Positions 1-7,896 of a DNA stretch of 64,000 nt are shown here, one piece after another. The DNA comes from Candidatus Poribacteria bacterium (GTDB lineage Bacteria > Poribacteria > WGA-4E > WGA-3G). The notes below the pieces were generated by a model. That model was not told the DNA's origin and ran no database searches. It worked only from the letters and a program-made list of their open reading frames with translations. The first letter of the stretch is position 1. Each line of letters opens with the position of its first letter. The stretch covers positions 1-64,000 of the forward strand of contig RKRR01000078.1 of NCBI GenBank assembly GCA_007571305.1, given 5' to 3'. The translations under genes were made by a program, and so were the position numbers.

Positions 1-733
1 ATATTGATGTTAAGTGTATTGTTCGTTATCACTATTTCTAAACGTGACGCTGAAGGAAATTGGACACAGAAAGCGGATATGCCGACACCCCGGTCTTTTC
101 TCGCGACTTCGGTGGTGGGTGGGAAAATATACGCCGTAGGTGGGATGCGGAGTCCCAATCGGCTGAAAACCGTGGAGGTCTATGATCCCGCGAAAGACAT
201 ATGGCGGAAATCGCAAAGTTTGAGGAATGCGCGTAGCGGGCTGGCAACCGGGGTCGTTGAGGGGTCATCTATGCGATAGGGGGAATGGGATGGCCCCCAT
301 TGCCAATCGTCCAGGGCCCTATCTCGCCAGTGTTGAAGCGTTCAATCCAAAAGCCACTCAAGCACTCTGGCGTGAAAAAGCCGAGATGCCTACCCCAAGA
401 GGAAGTCTCACGGTGAGTGTGATAAATGAAAACATCTACGCCATCGGCGGGGGGATCCGGGAAAACGGTCCTTTTATGTTTATCTCAAAGATTGAAAGAT
501 ACGATACGCAAAACGACACGTGGAGACAGCTCTCTGATATGCCGAGTGGCAAACTTGGACATGCGGCAGGGGTCATAAATGGGCAGATATACATTTTGGG
601 AGGGCGTCGTGCGGATCATAACGGTGAGCTGTCCACTGTCGAGGTTTATGATCCGGGCGAAGTTTCTCAGAGCGTCACCCCAACAGGAAAACTTATCAAG
701 ACGTGGAGTCTTCTGAGGAAGGTCTTGGAATGA
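1..733 (+). pseudogene. Kelch-repeat protein, 5' partial, two frameshifts
   Basis: Kelch beta-propeller protein, probably extracytoplasmic, cut by the window start. Kelch blades are visible: DMPTPR, GGKIYAVGG, VEVYDP in the first frame, then EMPTPRG, IYAIGGG, DMPSGKLGH and GQIYILGGRR further on. The reading frame breaks twice. At 261-264 a run of four G needs a fifth to continue into GVIYAIGGMGWPP, and at 294-298 a run of five C needs a sixth to continue into PIANRPGPYLASVEAFNP. With both bases restored the protein is continuous to the TGA at 731-733. It ends in a tail, TPTGKLIKTW followed by SLLRK, that is shared with other secreted proteins in this window. Either a recent pseudogene or homopolymer errors in the assembly. 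The true start lies at or before base 1. Confidence 0.8.
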
Positions 734-1386
734 GAGAGAAGGTTGTTTTAACTCACGACCGGCAAGTTCTGCACCGTTCATTGTGGGGCCTTTTTGCTTT
801 TTTTGAAAAAACATCTGTAGAGTCTACTGAGAGAAGAAAAGCCCGCTTCTCATTCCGTGTCGAGACGTAGAAGGCTCCGAGCGACTGGAGCAGCTCCGCT
901 GAGGAATAGAGATGCAAACACCCCGGAGGAATGTCTTCCGTCTCTACTCCGAAGAATACCTGTCCATCAAAGCGATAGTCAGAATCAAATTGATGAATAC
1001 CCTTCAATTCTACTGGTCAAGCTTCAACAAGAAAGTGGGGAAGAAATATGCTTTTTGGTATTCCTCTGGGTTTGGATGACGCACGTATCCGTAAGACGGT
1101 TGAGATTGATCATGAATCACCTCAATTCAAAACGTCGGAAATACAGGGCGCAGCACCGGTTCCCACCTACATTATGGAATTTATGAGAAAAAAACAGGAA
1201 GGTGGGTGAACCCATTTCCGTATATATTTAACCTGTAACCCACGCTCTCACCTTAACAAGACGAACACAAAATCGGGGGCTGCGTATAACGATGCGGATC
1301 GGAAACCAGACATACCCGAAAATTGCGTAAGCTCTATACACATCGGGGTAATCTCGTATTACCCGGAGAAAAAAGGAGTCTGGAAA
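734..1386. other. Intergenic region, no firm gene
   Basis: No convincing gene. Two short plus-strand frames look weakly coding: 912-1079 (55 codons, ATG preceded by GAGGAA at good spacing, residues such as FRLYSEEYLSIKAIVRIKL) and 1048-1209 (53 codons). They overlap in different frames and I recognise neither, so they may be remains of one decayed gene. Closer to the next gene there is a hairpin (1344-1366). Confidence 0.5.
1344..1366 (+). promoter_or_regulatory. Hairpin just upstream of a binding-protein gene
   Basis: GGGTAAT and ATTACCC arms separated by CTCGT form seven contiguous base pairs plus an outer C-G pair. The hairpin sits a few bases before the AAAAAAGGAG ribosome binding site of the gene at 1387. 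It could be an operator or a 5' mRNA structure. There is no T-run, so it is not a typical terminator. Confidence 0.4.
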
Positions 1387-2724
1387 ATGCCTTATTTTAA
1401 ACCTCTATTTTGGGGAGCGGTATTATGTCTCTTCGTATTCCCTATTCTCACATCTGCCCAAGATGAACTCATCCTTATCTCCCCTCACCCTGAAGGCATT
1501 GAGGCAGAATTCGGCACAAATTTCGAGAAATGGTATCACGAACAGACCGGTAGAACCGTCGAGACGGATTGGCGAGATGTCGGCGGGACCTCCTCCAACT
1601 ACCGATTTATTGAATCGGAGTTTAAACGGGTACCCGACGGTATTGGTATTGATATCTTTTTTGGTGGGGGTACCGATAACTACCTCCGCCTCTCAAACAT
1701 GGGATGGCTGCACGCTTACAAACTCCCTGAGGCACAACTTGCCCAGATGATGCAATCCTTCCAAGGAATTCCACTTTATGATGCCGAGTATCAGTGGTAT
1801 GGCGCGGCGTTATCCAGTTTTGGTATTATGTACAACGAGGAACTCCGTGAACTGCTCCAACTTCCAAAAGCCACGGCATGGCAGGATTTAGGCGACTTGG
1901 CGTTGCTCGGTAGAATTGGTGCCGCCGATCCCAGAGAAAGCGGTTCTGCACACATGGTGTACGAGATTATCCTTCAAACCCTTGGATGGGAAAAAGGATT
2001 CGCACTGCTGACGAAAATCGGCGCGAATGTTCGCGGTTTCTCCGCAGGTGCCAACGCCATTCCAACAGATGTCGTCGCTGGACAAGTTATTTATGGGCTT
2101 GCAATCGATTTTTACGCCTACGGTCAAATCGCTGTCGTCGGGGCGGATAAAATCAAATATGTTGTTCCAACTGATGGTGCGGTCATCAATGCTGATCCAA
2201 TTGCAATCCTCAAGGGTGCACCGAATCTGCCGGTCGCGCAAAAGTTCCTTGAATTCGTCTTATCGGAAGACGCTCAGAAGCTCTGGATGCTCCGCGATAC
2301 GGACTCGGAGGGACCCGAATGGAAAGGGGGTTTAAATCGCGCGAGTGTATTGCCAGCACTTTATGACAAGTTGGGAGAAAGATGTACCGTTCCAAATCCA
2401 TTCAGTACAGAAGCGAATCTATTTCAATACAACTCAGATAAAGGCAGTAACCGATGGGATATTGTCAATGGTCTCTTCGGCGTTTTGATCATCGATTCTC
2501 ATAAGGATCTCGTCAGCGCATGGAAAGCGATCCAGAAGTCTAAAGATCCGGCAAAACGCGATGCCGCAATCGCGGTGCTCACGAAGATGCCTATCACTGA
2601 AGCAGAAGCGATGCAGATGGCGGCTACTGACTGGAAGGATCCGAGTATTCGTAACGAAAAAATCAAGGAATGGGGGCAATTTGCAAAAGAAAAATTCAAA
2701 GAAGCACGGAATTTAGCAAAATAG
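1387..2724 (+). CDS. Extracellular solute-binding protein (ABC, Fe3+-type family 1)
   Basis: Periplasmic substrate-binding protein of 445 residues. A signal peptide ends near residue 24 (hydrophobic core GAVLCLFVFPILTSA, then QDE). The mature part has features of the iron/polyamine binding family: an early ISPHPEGIEAEFGTNFEKW strand-helix, DIFFGGG around residue 97, a YNEEL segment, ESGSAHM, and late AQKFLEFVLSEDAQKL typical of these proteins. The ATG is preceded by AAAAAAGGAG. No permease or ATPase of the matching type is adjacent: the next gene is a sugar-type permease on the opposite strand whose stop lies only seven bases away. So it is an orphan binding protein here, or its partners are elsewhere. 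The ligand cannot be told from the sequence. Confidence 0.85.
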   Translation: MPYFKPLFWGAVLCLFVFPILTSAQDELILISPHPEGIEAEFGTNFEKWYHEQTGRTVETDWRDVGGTSSNYRFIESEFKRVPDGIGIDIFFGGGTDNYLRLSNMGWLHAYKLPEAQLAQMMQSFQGIPLYDAEYQWYGAALSSFGIMYNEELRELLQLPKATAWQDLGDLALLGRIGAADPRESGSAHMVYEIILQTLGWEKGFALLTKIGANVRGFSAGANAIPTDVVAGQVIYGLAIDFYAYGQIAVVGADKIKYVVPTDGAVINADPIAILKGAPNLPVAQKFLEFVLSEDAQKLWMLRDTDSEGPEWKGGLNRASVLPALYDKLGERCTVPNPFSTEANLFQYNSDKGSNRWDIVNGLFGVLIIDSHKDLVSAWKAIQKSKDPAKRDAAIAVLTKMPITEAEAMQMAATDWKDPSIRNEKIKEWGQFAKEKFKEARNLAK

Positions 2725-2731
2725 GGATGGG

Positions 2732-3847
2732 TCATCGCTGTCGTGATGCCATATCAAACCCGACTGCGGCGACGAGTACGATGCCTTTGATGATGTCTTG
2801 CCACGAGGCATCCATGTTCGCCATGCTCATCCCATTGTTGAGGCTCTCCATGACAAGCGCACCTAAAATCGCCCCAAAGATGCTCCCACGTCCCCCCATT
2901 AAACTGGCACCACCAATAACACATGCAGCGATAGCATCTAACTCCAGTAACCGTCCTGCTTCTGGACTGGCACTTCCGACACGCGCTGTCATCACAACCC
3001 CAGCAATTGCCATCAGTGCACCCATCGTTGCAAACACCCGTAGCGTAATTCTACGGACGTTGATCCCAGAGAGGTACGCCGCTTCCGCATTTCCACCGAC
3101 TGCATATACATAACGTCCAAAACGGGTGTGGTTGGCGATGAAATGAAATACAAACGCTAAACCGAATAGAATGCAGACTGGAACGGGAATCCCTTTGTGA
3201 GTATTCATTACGGAGATAAACGCCACAATGAGTGCGGATGTTCCGATGACCTTCAATAGAAGAACTCTTAAGGATGTCTGTTCAGTACCGTACTGTAGTT
3301 GGGCGGTTCGCTGTTGGTAAAAACGGTATCCGTTGATACCCAATCCAACGCCCATGAGTCCCCATCCAAGTGCTGACGAAAGATAGGCGTTCCCGATTGC
3401 CTTGAGCCAATTGTCTGGAAGTAGGATGGTCTCACCTTTGGTGAACGCTAACATCAAACCACGATACGCCAAAAATCCGCCTAATGTGACGATAAACGCT
3501 GGGATTCGCTGATATGCTACGAGGTAACCCTGCATCAACCCTATCAGAATCCCGATGCAAATGACGGCAATGAGTGTCAGGATGATCGGTTGCCCCCACC
3601 ACACGTGTACAATCGCGGCAATGGCACCGAGCAATCCGGCACCGTAACCGACAGAGAGATCTATATTCGCAGAAACGATGACGAAAGTCATACCAACAGC
3701 AAGAATAGCTGTGACCGCGGCTTGGCGGGAGAGATTGGATAGGTTCCGAGTACTCAGGAAGGTGCCGCCGGTCAGAAGCGTGAAAATCACCCAAACACAG
3801 ACAAGGGCAAGCACCATGGCGTACATGCGGAGATTTAGATGCTTCAT
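2732..3847 (-). CDS. Sugar ABC transporter permease (XylH/RbsC type)
   Basis: Inner-membrane permease of 371 residues with about ten hydrophobic segments. The family hallmark is clear near the N-terminus: AVTAILAVGMTFVIVSANIDLSVG, as in ribose and xylose permeases (here written across two stretches: AVTAILAVGMTFVIV and SANIDLSVG). The EAA-like loop GGNAEAAYLSGI and the C-terminal GGASLMGGRGSIFGAI are also present. A longer central region (about residues 150-215, GINGYRFYQQ) resembles XylH more than RbsC. It is the last gene of a minus-strand run with TatD, SDR, enolase-superfamily and isomerase genes, which suggests sugar-acid or pentose uptake. No ATPase or cognate sugar-binding gene is adjacent. 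The stop codon is seven bases from the convergent gene, leaving no room for a terminator. Confidence 0.88.
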   Translation of the reverse strand: MKHLNLRMYAMVLALVCVWVIFTLLTGGTFLSTRNLSNLSRQAAVTAILAVGMTFVIVSANIDLSVGYGAGLLGAIAAIVHVWWGQPIILTLIAVICIGILIGLMQGYLVAYQRIPAFIVTLGGFLAYRGLMLAFTKGETILLPDNWLKAIGNAYLSSALGWGLMGVGLGINGYRFYQQRTAQLQYGTEQTSLRVLLLKVIGTSALIVAFISVMNTHKGIPVPVCILFGLAFVFHFIANHTRFGRYVYAVGGNAEAAYLSGINVRRITLRVFATMGALMAIAGVVMTARVGSASPEAGRLLELDAIAACVIGGASLMGGRGSIFGAILGALVMESLNNGMSMANMDASWQDIIKGIVLVAAVGFDMASRQR

Positions 3848-3912
3848 TTTATATTCAGCCGCTTAGATTGTGGCATCACTTGGATATTGTGAACGGTAAG
3901 TTTAGTTTCGCG

Positions 3913-4674
3913 CTAACACCTAAAGAGTTTCTGAAAATTTTTTGTCGTTGTTTCGCCGATTGTTTCTACAGAGGTGCCGCGGAGTTCTGCAACCTTCTCT
4001 GCCACAGCATGCACGTATGCGGGTTCGTTCCGTTTCCCGCGTCGAAATTGTGGGGTCAACCACGGACAATCGGTTTCTATTAGGAGTTTATCTGTTGGCA
4101 CTTCTTGTGCAACTGCTTGGACATCTTTGGCATTCGGATATGTTACAATCCCTCCAATACCGATGTAGAAGCCGATGTCAAGACTTCTGTGCATTAATTC
4201 GACATCGCCGGTAAAGCAGTGCAACACGCCTTGAATTTTCCCTTGCCGTGCTTCTAAAATGGGAAGGATGTCCATATAAGCATCGCGATTGTGGATGACA
4301 ATCGGCATCTGCATCTCTTCTGCGAGATCCAACTGTTTTTCAAATGCCTCTTTTTGCACTGGGCGCGGTGAGAGATTGCGATAATAGTCTAATCCCATTT
4401 CACCAAGTGCAATTACCTTCGGGTGTGCAGCAAGTTCACGAAACGTCTTTAGCACATCGGGGGTTAGATCCTTTGCATCGTGCGGATGCATCCCAACAGT
4501 GGCATAGATATGCGTATGTTCTTCCGCCAATTCTACAGCACCGAGACTGGTTTTCATGTCAAACCCTATGACAAGAATATGAGAGACAGAGGCTTCCTGT
4601 GCGCGTTTTAGTGTTGCGTCGCGATCACGGTTAAATTGGGAGAGTTGGATGTGTGCGTGTGAGTCTATAAACAT
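3913..4674 (-). CDS. tatD: TatD-family metal-dependent DNase
   Basis: TatD/YcfH amidohydrolase-fold nuclease of 253 residues, the usual length. Metal ligands of the family are visible in order: DSHAH (H6, H8), GEMGLDYY (E92), VIHNRDA (H128), HCFTG (H152) and ETDCPWLTP (D202), followed by RGKRNEP. Members hydrolyse DNA 3' ends and are also used in D-aminoacyl or quality-control roles; the sequence does not decide between these. ATG start with AGGAA six bases upstream. It lies 45 bp downstream of the SDR gene and 65 bp upstream of the permease on the same strand, probably co-transcribed. Confidence 0.93.
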   Translation of the reverse strand: MFIDSHAHIQLSQFNRDRDATLKRAQEASVSHILVIGFDMKTSLGAVELAEEHTHIYATVGMHPHDAKDLTPDVLKTFRELAAHPKVIALGEMGLDYYRNLSPRPVQKEAFEKQLDLAEEMQMPIVIHNRDAYMDILPILEARQGKIQGVLHCFTGDVELMHRSLDIGFYIGIGGIVTYPNAKDVQAVAQEVPTDKLLIETDCPWLTPQFRRGKRNEPAYVHAVAEKVAELRGTSVETIGETTTKNFQKLFRC

Positions 4675-4719
4675 TTCGGTTCCTAATCTGGGTTTGAAAA
4701 GGATGCTAAAACTGAAAAC

Positions 4720-5430
4720 CTACATCAGAGGTGTTCGGATGACGGTCTCAAACGTATGTGCGCGGGGCGGTTGTGTCACGAGAAATAGGATAAGATCCGC
4801 GACATCCTCTGGAAGCGTGAGATGTTCTATCACATCGTCCGGGTGGTTATCGCGGCGCATCTTGGTATCCACAGGACCGGGACAGACAACCGACGCTTTT
4901 ACACCGTGTGGTCTACCTTCATTGTTGGTCGTCTCGGTAAAGCCGACAACGGCGAATTTGGAGGCACAATACGCACCGCCGTTGACGTGTCCAAATTTGC
5001 CGGAGACCGAGGAGACATTGACGATGTGTCCATAGTTCTGCTCACACATGTGGTTGAAAACGGCTTGTGTACCGAGGAACACGCCTTTGAGATTGACTGC
5101 CATCGTCAGGTCCCAATCTTCTTCTCTTATCTTCGGAATTGGATTGTGGATTGCGACACCTGCATTGTTGACCAGGATGTCCACCTTACCGAAGGTGTCA
5201 AGCGTTTGGGCAACCATAGCATCGACATCCATTTTCGATTGGATATCGGTTTTGATAGCCAATGCACGCCTACCGAGTTGCTTTACTTCCTCGGCGACAG
5301 CGGCTATCTCGGTATCAGTCCGTGCGGCGAGCACGATGTCTGCTCCTTCTCTGGCAAACGCTAAGGCGGTTGAACGACCGATTCCACGTCCGCCGCCTGT
5401 GATAATCGCGATACGGTTTTCAAGTTTCAC
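4720..5430 (-). CDS. SDR-family NAD(P)-dependent oxidoreductase
   Basis: Classical short-chain dehydrogenase of 236 residues, 3-oxoacyl-ACP-reductase type. The Rossmann signature GGGRGIG is at 12-18, NNAG at 88-91, the catalytic serine near 141 and YxxxK at Y154/K158 (YCASK). The C-terminus diverges from FabG after the PG motif, so the substrate is unlikely to be a fatty-acyl chain; a sugar or polyol is plausible given the neighbouring enolase-superfamily and isomerase genes, but that is inference. Translation starts at GTG with GAGGA six bases upstream. Same strand as its neighbours with short gaps. Confidence 0.9.
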   Translation of the reverse strand: MKLENRIAIITGGGRGIGRSTALAFAREGADIVLAARTDTEIAAVAEEVKQLGRRALAIKTDIQSKMDVDAMVAQTLDTFGKVDILVNNAGVAIHNPIPKIREEDWDLTMAVNLKGVFLGTQAVFNHMCEQNYGHIVNVSSVSGKFGHVNGGAYCASKFAVVGFTETTNNEGRPHGVKASVVCPGPVDTKMRRDNHPDDVIEHLTLPEDVADLILFLVTQPPRAHTFETVIRTPLM

Positions 5431-5521
5431 GGGTTTTCCTCAAAGTTTTTTGGTTTTTCGCAAGGCGTTAAATCAGGTAGCTTATTCATCAATGGAAAGG
5501 CACATCAATATCCAAACCTGC

Positions 5522-6607
5522 CTACGACACCTGATACGGTGCGAGTTTCTCTTTATTGAATAGAATACCGTGCCCCGGACGCTCAGGCGGAGAGAAGTGT
5601 CCGTCTCTGAGTGTTAAGGTATCATCAAGTACCGGGTCAAGTGAAGGGATGTACTCAACAAAGAGCGAATGTGGCACAGCGGCAGAGAGATGAACGTGCA
5701 AATCCATCAGGAAGTGAGGTGAGACAGAAAGTCCAAAGCATTCCGCTGTATGTGCAACTTTCATCCATTCAGAGATACCGCCGACGCGGACAGCGTCAAC
5801 TTGTATAATATCGGCTGCGCCCTGTGCAATATATTCCTTAAAAACGTATTTATTGTAGATGGTCTCGCCAATAGCAATCGGGATAGTGGTTTTCTCACGC
5901 AATCTCACATGGCTGTCCACATCATCTGCCTCGATGGGTTCTTCAAACCAGAAAAGGTCTGCTTCTTCGACACGACATGCGAGTTGAATGGCTTCGCGTG
6001 CGTTCCACTTCATATTGGCATCGATCATAAGGTAGGGTTCCTGTCCAATTGCTTTTCTGACAGCAAAGATTCGTGCCACGTCCTCATGGAGGTTGTCCCG
6101 TCCTACCTTAATCTTGATACCTTTGAAACCTTGCTCCACAAATTCCACGGATTGCCTCACGAGTTCTTCCTCGGAAAGGTGTAGCCAGCCACCAACTGTA
6201 TTGTAAACCGGGACAGCAGATCTTGCTCCACCGAGGAGTTGGTAGAGTGGCACCCCTGCTCGCTTTGCTATGAGATCCCAGAGGGCGATGTCCACTGCTG
6301 CCATCCCTAAACCGACAATTCCACCTCTGCCTACCCAGTGTGTCTCCATCCACATCCGATTCCAAATTCGATCTATGTTGGAGGCATCCTCTTCTAGCAG
6401 GATAGGTGTGAGGTAGGCATCCATAGTCTGCTTAATCGCTTCTCCACCTTTACCAATAGTGTAAGAGAATCCGGTCCCCACAACGCCATCTACATCTTCA
6501 ATCTCGATGAAAGGCAACTCCATAGAGACGAAAGTTTGGATGGCATCAACGCGTTCAACTTCGGGGGGGATGTCGTAAAGGGATGTCCGAACAGTTTTAA
6601 TTTTCAT
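5522..6607 (-). CDS. Mandelate racemase/muconate lactonizing enzyme family protein
   Basis: Enolase-superfamily enzyme of 361 residues with an N-terminal capping domain and a C-terminal TIM barrel. Residues expected for the mandelate racemase group are present: the KxK at K165/K167 (GIKIKVG), metal ligands D196 (MIDANMKW), E222 (WFEEP) and E248 (AIGET), then D271 and the catalytic H298 (VSPHF) that pairs with it. This set supports proton abstraction from a carboxylate substrate, as in sugar-acid dehydratases. The exact acid cannot be named. It sits between a sugar isomerase/epimerase and an SDR on one strand, consistent with a catabolic route for a sugar acid. Confidence 0.92.
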   Translation of the reverse strand: MKIKTVRTSLYDIPPEVERVDAIQTFVSMELPFIEIEDVDGVVGTGFSYTIGKGGEAIKQTMDAYLTPILLEEDASNIDRIWNRMWMETHWVGRGGIVGLGMAAVDIALWDLIAKRAGVPLYQLLGGARSAVPVYNTVGGWLHLSEEELVRQSVEFVEQGFKGIKIKVGRDNLHEDVARIFAVRKAIGQEPYLMIDANMKWNAREAIQLACRVEEADLFWFEEPIEADDVDSHVRLREKTTIPIAIGETIYNKYVFKEYIAQGAADIIQVDAVRVGGISEWMKVAHTAECFGLSVSPHFLMDLHVHLSAAVPHSLFVEYIPSLDPVLDDTLTLRDGHFSPPERPGHGILFNKEKLAPYQVS

Positions 6608-6781
6608 TTTTTTAGTATCCCTCGCGGATGAGATGCGAGTTCCGTGATTTGACGGTTTCCGTGTTTGAGTTGAAGAAACACCCCAACAAAAGTCCTGCGC
6701 CGGTGTCGCAGGCTCACAGTTGTCTCATCCTGAAAATCCTTTCCCTCTTGTGGGGGACTAAGGGGTAAATCCTGATTCAGA

Positions 6782-7657
6782 CTATCCTCTCTCTAAATTC
6801 TCGACCATCGCCAGCAAATTTTCAATACAGATACGTGAGGCTTCTTCACCGGACTCAGAAAATGCTTGTCCTGCTGGACGGTTAAGAATGGCCTCGTCAA
6901 TTTTTAGTGAGGGCCGCCAATGCGTTTCAAGGGTAAGATGCCCTTCGTAACCGTCATCAATGAGGGCTTGCAATTGCCCTTGCCAGTCGATGATGCCGTC
7001 GCCGACCGGAACAGATTCTATTTCGCCAGTATCGGGATTTGGTCCTGCGTCCTTGAGGTGTGCGTGAATCATAGTCGGTTTCATACGGTTGTAGGCATCA
7101 GGATATGGAGTTTCGCCACCCTTCGCGTGTGCTTCATTGGCAGGATCCCAGATACCGCGGATATTTGGAGCGTCAATCTGCTCGATAAATTCCGCTGTAA
7201 GCTTAGCTGTGCGGAGAGAAGTAGTGGATTCGTTTTCCATACCCAGGATGATTCCTTCACCATCTATCATTCTGCGCGGTTCATCATAAGAAGCGATAAT
7301 CTCATCCCATCGTTCCTCGGTTTCACCGGTGTCCCAGAAAACGAAAGTGCGGATGAGATTTGTATCAAACGCCTTTGCTGTCCGTATGGACCCTTTGAGT
7401 ATATCGAGATGTTCTTCCCGTTCCGCGGTGTTGTCCATATCGCATTTAAAGAATGGAGATGCGACCCCAATAATCTCGATGTCTGTGCCATCGAGCAAAC
7501 GTTTCATCTCGTCGATGTCGTTATTGGTGAGTTCATGCGGGAGTTTGTCCCAGACAGAGCGAATTTCGATAGAGTGTAGGTTGAATTCTTTTACAAAATT
7601 AACAACGGTGGCGAAGTCTTGTGAGACTTCGTCGTTGATAACGCCGAGTTTAAACAT
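6782..7657 (-). CDS. Sugar phosphate isomerase/epimerase (xylose isomerase-like TIM barrel)
   Basis: AP endonuclease 2/xylose isomerase-like TIM barrel of 291 residues. It begins KLGVINDEVSQDF and carries the family's metal-site segments: ENESTTSLRTAKLTAEF, RGIWDPANEAHAKGG, IHAHLKDAGP and HLTLETHW. The start at 7657 is chosen because the ATG follows AAAGGAGAG at good spacing; the open frame continues 20 codons further upstream but without a ribosome binding site. It is the first gene of the minus-strand carbohydrate cluster, followed 174 bp later by the mandelate racemase-like gene. Such enzymes interconvert keto-sugars, inositols or their derivatives; the substrate is unknown. Confidence 0.88.
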   Translation of the reverse strand: MFKLGVINDEVSQDFATVVNFVKEFNLHSIEIRSVWDKLPHELTNNDIDEMKRLLDGTDIEIIGVASPFFKCDMDNTAEREEHLDILKGSIRTAKAFDTNLIRTFVFWDTGETEERWDEIIASYDEPRRMIDGEGIILGMENESTTSLRTAKLTAEFIEQIDAPNIRGIWDPANEAHAKGGETPYPDAYNRMKPTMIHAHLKDAGPNPDTGEIESVPVGDGIIDWQGQLQALIDDGYEGHLTLETHWRPSLKIDEAILNRPAGQAFSESGEEASRICIENLLAMVENLERG

Positions 7658-7831
7658 AGTTATATCTCTCCTTTGAAACTTTTCCGATATGTTAGCACAG
7701 CGTGGTGTTAATAGCAAGCGAGATTTTAGTTAGCAAGCAGTAAGAACCAGCAGTCGGGAATCGGAGTGTTTTGCTCGGGTGTTTCCACCCTCCTACAGAG
7801 AACTGAATGCCCTCATGTTTATGAAATTGGC

Positions 7832-7861
7832 TTGCAATGTGGGCAAAAAATGTGCTAAAAT
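7832..7861 (+). promoter_or_regulatory. Sigma-70-type promoter for glnE
   Basis: TTGCAA (-35), 18-base spacer, TAAAAT (-10) ending 35 bases before the glnE start. Confidence 0.55.
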
Positions 7862-7896
7862 GGCATTAATTGTAGCGTTGCATAGCGGAGGAAAAA

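Noticed and set aside
857..1186. A 109-codon plus-strand frame
   Set aside because: Composition is arginine-rich and shadow-like, with no binding site; the overlapping short frames at 912-1079 and 1048-1209 look slightly better but none is convincing.
4822..5364. A 180-codon plus-strand frame opposite the SDR gene
   Set aside because: The minus-strand SDR has all catalytic motifs in order; this frame is its shadow.
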